DNA of 64,000 nucleotides from DASTFY01 sp963769115 (GTDB taxonomy: Bacteria; Actinomycetota; Acidimicrobiia; Acidimicrobiales; Ilumatobacteraceae): assembly GCA_963769115.1 (NCBI GenBank), contig CAVYKN010000006.1, forward strand, positions 124,001-188,000, in the 5' to 3' direction. Below the pieces are notes generated by a model. The model saw nothing but the letters and a program-made list of their open reading frames with translations, was not told where the DNA came from and searched no databases. The position numbers and the translations under genes are program-made. This document shows, piece after piece, positions 60,753 to 64,000 of this stretch (positions are counted from its first letter, which is position 1; each line of letters opens with the position of its first letter).

Positions 60753-62141
60753 GTGAGCGCGACGAGCGGCCCGGAGGCCCCGAGCTCGAGATTGGCCCGA
60801 CGGGCCTCGGGCGCCGGCAGGCCGCCCTCCGTCGACGCGCTCGCCCGCGCCCTCGCGCAGGAGGGCGAGGGGGCCGGCCTGCCCCATCCGCTCCTCGTCG
60901 AGGTGGCGCGGGAGGCCATCGCCGCCGGTGCGCCCGGTTCCGCTCCGACCCGGGCTGCGGAGCTGGCACGGGCGCTCCTCCAGCCGGTCGTCAATGCCAC
61001 GGGCGTGCTCCTGCACACCAACCTCGGCCGGGCCCCGCTGGCCGCGGCAGGGGCCCGGGGAGCGACCAACCTCGAGCTGGAACTGACGTCGGGGCGGCGG
61101 GGTTCCCGCCACACCCACTGCGGCCGCCTGCTGGCCCGCCTGTGCGACACCGAGGCCGCGCTGGTCGTCAACAACAACGCCGCCGCCGTCCTCCTCGTGC
61201 TGGCCGCGCTGGCCAAGGGGCGGGAGGTGCTGGTCAGCAGGGGCGAGAGCGTCGAGATCGGCGGCGGCTTCCGCGTGCCCGAAGTCATGGAGCAGTCCGG
61301 CGCGCGCCTGGTGGACGTCGGTACGACGAATCGGACCCGGCCGGCCGACTATCAGCAAGCCTTGCAGCGCCCCGGCGCCGATGTGGCCCTGGTGCTCAAG
61401 GTGCACCCGTCGAACTACCGGGTCGAAGGCTTCGTGGAGGGGACGACGACGGCCGCGCTGGCCGCTCTTCCCGGCGCAGTGCCCGTGGTCGCCGACATCG
61501 GCTCGGGCCTGCTCGACGCCGCTTGCCCGTGGTTGGAAGGCGGTCCGCCCGCCTGGCTGGAGGGCGAGCCGGCCGCCCGCCAGACGCTCGCCTCCGGCGC
61601 CGCGCTCGTGACCTTCAGCGGGGACAAGCTCCTGGGCGGCCCGCAGGCCGGCATCATCGCCGGGCGCTCGGACCTGGTCGCGGCGTGCGCCGCGCACCCC
61701 CTGGCCCGCGCCCTGCGGCCCGGCGGCCTGGTGCTCTCCACGCTGCAGGACGTGCTCCTCGCCTACCTGCGCCGCGACGCGGGGCGGACGGTGCCGTTCT
61801 GGCGGATGGCGACGCTCCCCGTCTCCGAGTTGGAGGACCGCGCCCGGGCTGTGCTGACGGCGGTCGGTCCGGATGGAACTCCGCTCGGCCTGGCCGTCGA
61901 CCCGATGGAGTCCCTTCCCGGCGCCGGTTCCCTCCCCGGCACGGCCGTCCCCTCGGCCGGCCTGGTGCTGGCCGGCGACCGGACCGCGGAGCTGCGCCTG
62001 GCCTCGCCGCCGATCATCGCCCGCGTGCGGGACGGGCGGACCTACCTCGACCTGCGGACGGTCGAGCCGTCCGACGACTACCACCTGGCCACCGCGCTCG
62101 CCGGCCTTGATCCGGGGGCGCCGCCACCCGCATCACCGTGA
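60753..62141 (+). CDS. selA: L-seryl-tRNA(Sec) selenium transferase
   Basis: 462 residues. LLQPVVNATGVLLHTNLGRA is the SelA hallmark, followed by THCGRLLARLCDTEAALVVN, RGESVEIGGGFRVPEVMEQS, VHPSNYRVEGFVEGTT and the PLP lysine in VTFSGDKLLGGPQAGIIAG. It converts seryl-tRNA(Sec) to selenocysteyl-tRNA using selenophosphate. TAGCGT ends 7 bases before the GTG: leaderless. The stop overlaps the selB start (GTGA). Confidence 0.96.
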   Translation: MSATSGPEAPSSRLARRASGAGRPPSVDALARALAQEGEGAGLPHPLLVEVAREAIAAGAPGSAPTRAAELARALLQPVVNATGVLLHTNLGRAPLAAAGARGATNLELELTSGRRGSRHTHCGRLLARLCDTEAALVVNNNAAAVLLVLAALAKGREVLVSRGESVEIGGGFRVPEVMEQSGARLVDVGTTNRTRPADYQQALQRPGADVALVLKVHPSNYRVEGFVEGTTTAALAALPGAVPVVADIGSGLLDAACPWLEGGPPAWLEGEPAARQTLASGAALVTFSGDKLLGGPQAGIIAGRSDLVAACAAHPLARALRPGGLVLSTLQDVLLAYLRRDAGRTVPFWRMATLPVSELEDRARAVLTAVGPDGTPLGLAVDPMESLPGAGSLPGTAVPSAGLVLAGDRTAELRLASPPIIARVRDGRTYLDLRTVEPSDDYHLATALAGLDPGAPPPASP

Positions 62142-63868
62142 GGGTCATCGCCACCGCTGGGCACGTCGACCACGGCAAGTCGTCGCTCGTCCTCGCGCTG
62201 ACAGGGACAGACCCGGACCGCTTCGAGGAGGAGAAGCGGCGGGGCCTCACCATCGACCTCGGGTTCGCCCACACGACGCTGCCGTCGGGGGAGACGGTCA
62301 GCTTCGTCGACGTCCCCGGCCATGTTCGTTTCCTCCGCAACATGCTGGCCGGCGTCGGGGCCGTGGATGCCTGCCTCTTCGTGGTGGCGGCCACCGAAGG
62401 GTGGAAGCCCCAGAGCGAGGAGCACCTGCGCATCCTCGGGCTGCTCGGGATCCAGCACGGGCTCGTCGCGCTGTCGAAGGTGGATGCCGTCGACGACGAC
62501 CTGCGGGAGCTGGCGTACGTGGACGTGACCGAGCACGTGGCGGAGACGTTCCTGGCCGGCGCGCCGATCGTGCCCGTGAGCGCCTCCACCGGTGAAGGGC
62601 TCGACGACCTCCGGGCTGCGCTCGACGACCTCGTGCAGAGCACCCCCGCCTCGGCCGACCGCGGGCGACCCCGGTTGTGGTTGGACCGCGTCTTCGCCGC
62701 CAAGGGCAGTGGCACGGTGGTGACGGGGACGCTCACGGGCGGACCGCTGGCCACCGGTGATCGCGTGGTGGTCGGCCCCCGCGCCCTGCCCGCCCGCATC
62801 CGCGCCATCCAGAGCCTCAACCAGGCCCACGAGGCCATCGGACCCGGCCATCGCGTCGCGCTCAACCTGGTCGGCGTCGACCACGCAGACCTCGCTCGCG
62901 GCGACGCCGTGGTCCAACCCGGCCGCTGGTCCCCGACGACGCGGGTGGACGCTTCGCTGGCCGTGCTCGACGCACTCGGCCACCAGGTCACGCGGCGCGG
63001 CGCCTACCTCGCGTACATCGGCTCCGGCGAGCATCCCGTCCGTGTCCGGGTGCTCGGCGGCTCCGGGATCAGGCCGGGCGAGCGGGGCTTCGTCCGCCTC
63101 CACCTCGATCAGCCCGTGCCCCTCCTCCCCGGCGACCGCTTCATCCTGCGCGAGAGCGGCCGGCAGGAGACGGTCGGGGGTGGGGCCGTGCTCGACGTCG
63201 CGCCGGTGCGCCCGGCCTCGAAGGTGGGACCCGAACGTTGGGAAGCCGGCCCCGTGGAGCGGGCAGTGGCCGACCGGCGTTGGGTCCGCGTGGACGAGCT
63301 CGAGGCGTTGACCGGCGAGCGCGTGCCTCCCACCCTCGGGCCCTGGGTGGTCGCGCCGGGCGCGGTGGAGGCCATGGTCGACGCGCTGGCGGCGCGCGTG
63401 GCGGCGGCCGGTCCGCTCGGTCTGGACGTCGTGTCCCTCGACGAACGCGAGCGGGAGGTCCTGGCCCTCGTCCCCGCCGTCGAGGTCAGCGCCGGTCGGG
63501 CCCGGCCGGCGGCCGCGGGCGACCCCTTCGCCGACCATCCCTTCCTGCAGGCGCTGGAGGCCGGTGGCGTCACACCGCCCGCGCCGGACGGCGTCGACCG
63601 GGCCGAGCTGCGGGAACTGGTCCGTCGCGGTCTCGTGGTCGAGCGCGACGGCGTGTACTTCGCGCCGAGCGCCATCGACGCCGCCGCCCGCACCGCCGCC
63701 GCGCTGCTCGCCGGCGCGCCGGAGGGCTTCACCGTGGCCGCGCTGCGCGACCAGCTCGGCATCACCCGCAAGCACGCGCTGCCGCTGGTCACCGAGCTCG
63801 ACGCCCGCGGCATCACCCGCCGGCGCGGCGACCTCCGCATCGCCGGGCCCCGCCTTCCGGCGCCGTGA
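62138..63868 (+). CDS. selB: Selenocysteine-specific elongation factor
   Basis: 576 residues. GTPase motifs: ATAGHVDHGKSSLVLALTGT (G1), RGLTIDLGFAHTTL (G2), FVDVPGHVRFLRNMLAGVGA (G3) and ALSKVDAVDDD (G4, SKVD). Domains II and III follow, then a C-terminal region of winged-helix repeats (FTVAALRDQLGITRKHALPL and VTELDARGITRRRGDLR) that reads the SECIS hairpin. It delivers Sec-tRNA to UGA codons. The C-terminus is somewhat short, as is common in actinobacteria. No tRNA-Sec gene follows within the window. Confidence 0.96.
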   Translation: MRVIATAGHVDHGKSSLVLALTGTDPDRFEEEKRRGLTIDLGFAHTTLPSGETVSFVDVPGHVRFLRNMLAGVGAVDACLFVVAATEGWKPQSEEHLRILGLLGIQHGLVALSKVDAVDDDLRELAYVDVTEHVAETFLAGAPIVPVSASTGEGLDDLRAALDDLVQSTPASADRGRPRLWLDRVFAAKGSGTVVTGTLTGGPLATGDRVVVGPRALPARIRAIQSLNQAHEAIGPGHRVALNLVGVDHADLARGDAVVQPGRWSPTTRVDASLAVLDALGHQVTRRGAYLAYIGSGEHPVRVRVLGGSGIRPGERGFVRLHLDQPVPLLPGDRFILRESGRQETVGGGAVLDVAPVRPASKVGPERWEAGPVERAVADRRWVRVDELEALTGERVPPTLGPWVVAPGAVEAMVDALAARVAAAGPLGLDVVSLDEREREVLALVPAVEVSAGRARPAAAGDPFADHPFLQALEAGGVTPPAPDGVDRAELRELVRRGLVVERDGVYFAPSAIDAAARTAAALLAGAPEGFTVAALRDQLGITRKHALPLVTELDARGITRRRGDLRIAGPRLPAP

Positions 63869-63886
63869 CGGCGGGGCCTCCCGGCG

Positions 63887-64000
63887 CCCTGAAGGCGGCT
63901 TGCCGCAGCTGTAGATCAGCTCGGGTCGTAGCTGCTCGAGCTCACGCGAGCCCTTGCGCTTCGGGCGTCCGAACAGCCGGCGCAGCGGCCCGGCCGCGTC
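63887..64000 (-). CDS. Possible C-terminal fragment of an unidentified protein (window edge)
   Basis: On the minus strand, entering from the right edge, one frame reads LRRLFGRPKRKGSRELEQLR, then PELIYSCGKPP, which looks like real coding sequence. The frame continues without a stop into the antisense of selB, so the true end is unclear, perhaps because of another frame break near 63890. No family recognised. Confidence 0.3.

Noticed and set aside
63869..64000. tRNA-Sec gene after selB
   Set aside because: No 8+5 acceptor/T-arm structure or TCA anticodon loop can be folded from these bases.

Overview
The window is about 70% GC, densely coded on both strands and without prophage, IS elements, CRISPR arrays or rRNA. 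Several traits point to an actinobacterium, most plausibly the class Acidimicrobiia, although placement from one window is an inference. Many genes have a TANNNT hexamer 6 to 8 bases before the start codon (the leaderless-mRNA signature), GTG starts are common, dinB has an actinobacterial/Gram-positive-type SOS box, and there is a SufR/ErpA/Mrp group and an ethylmalonyl-CoA gene pair. About a dozen otherwise well-conserved genes are broken by single-base frame changes, nearly all curable by removing one base. This looks like uncorrected sequencing error rather than gene decay, so such genes are annotated here as one CDS with the break stated.

Layout. 1-1520: the end of dnaX and recR (replication/repair), followed by a probable small RNA on the minus strand. 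1852-6340: thiolase, an EamA exporter, crotonyl-CoA carboxylase/reductase, methylmalonyl/ethylmalonyl-CoA epimerase and a SnoaL-like protein. 6427-8166: a 5'-3' exonuclease, tRNA-Ser(GGA), tadA and tRNA-Ser(CGA). 8212-11680: two MerR regulators with their operators, two zinc-ribbon proteins, a methyltransferase and a VapBC module. 11729-18131: TauE/SafE exporter, CinA-like amidase, a GH15 remnant, a zinc alcohol dehydrogenase, a badly frame-broken SulP transporter and a P450. 18128-21772: an ABC exporter and a two-component system. 21811-34446: arylamine N-acetyltransferase, flavodoxin, STAS protein, ECF sigma factor with SnoaL tail, dinB with SOS box, SLC13 transporter, an AbgT-tail-like microprotein, nhaA, a TPR protein, an S33 peptidase and an ABC half-transporter. 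34746-41939: subtilase, L,D-transpeptidase-like lipoprotein, alpha/beta hydrolase, rmuC, MBL hydrolase and xseAB.

41970-50879 is the most distinctive region. A promoter drives a highly structured leader RNA with a mini-ORF, followed by a carotenoid cluster: crtE, crtI, crtB, cruF-like hydratase, a second CrtI-type desaturase, a family 2 glycosyltransferase, a PlsY-like acyltransferase, a CrtA-like monooxygenase and a CrtZ-like hydroxylase. The first six are chained by 4 to 8 base overlaps, except for the crtE-crtI gap. The gene set suggests a hydroxylated, oxidised and glycosylated, perhaps acylated, carotenoid; no lycopene cyclase is visible.

50917-64000: a PLP decarboxylase; ridA, tag and a small membrane protein; an M15 peptidase; a compact xanthine-dehydrogenase-type fusion; a Tat lipoprotein; the Fe-S group (erpA, SufR-like regulator, mrp); a NUDIX hydrolase with FxsA; and selA-selB for selenocysteine insertion, whose selC and selD partners are not in view.
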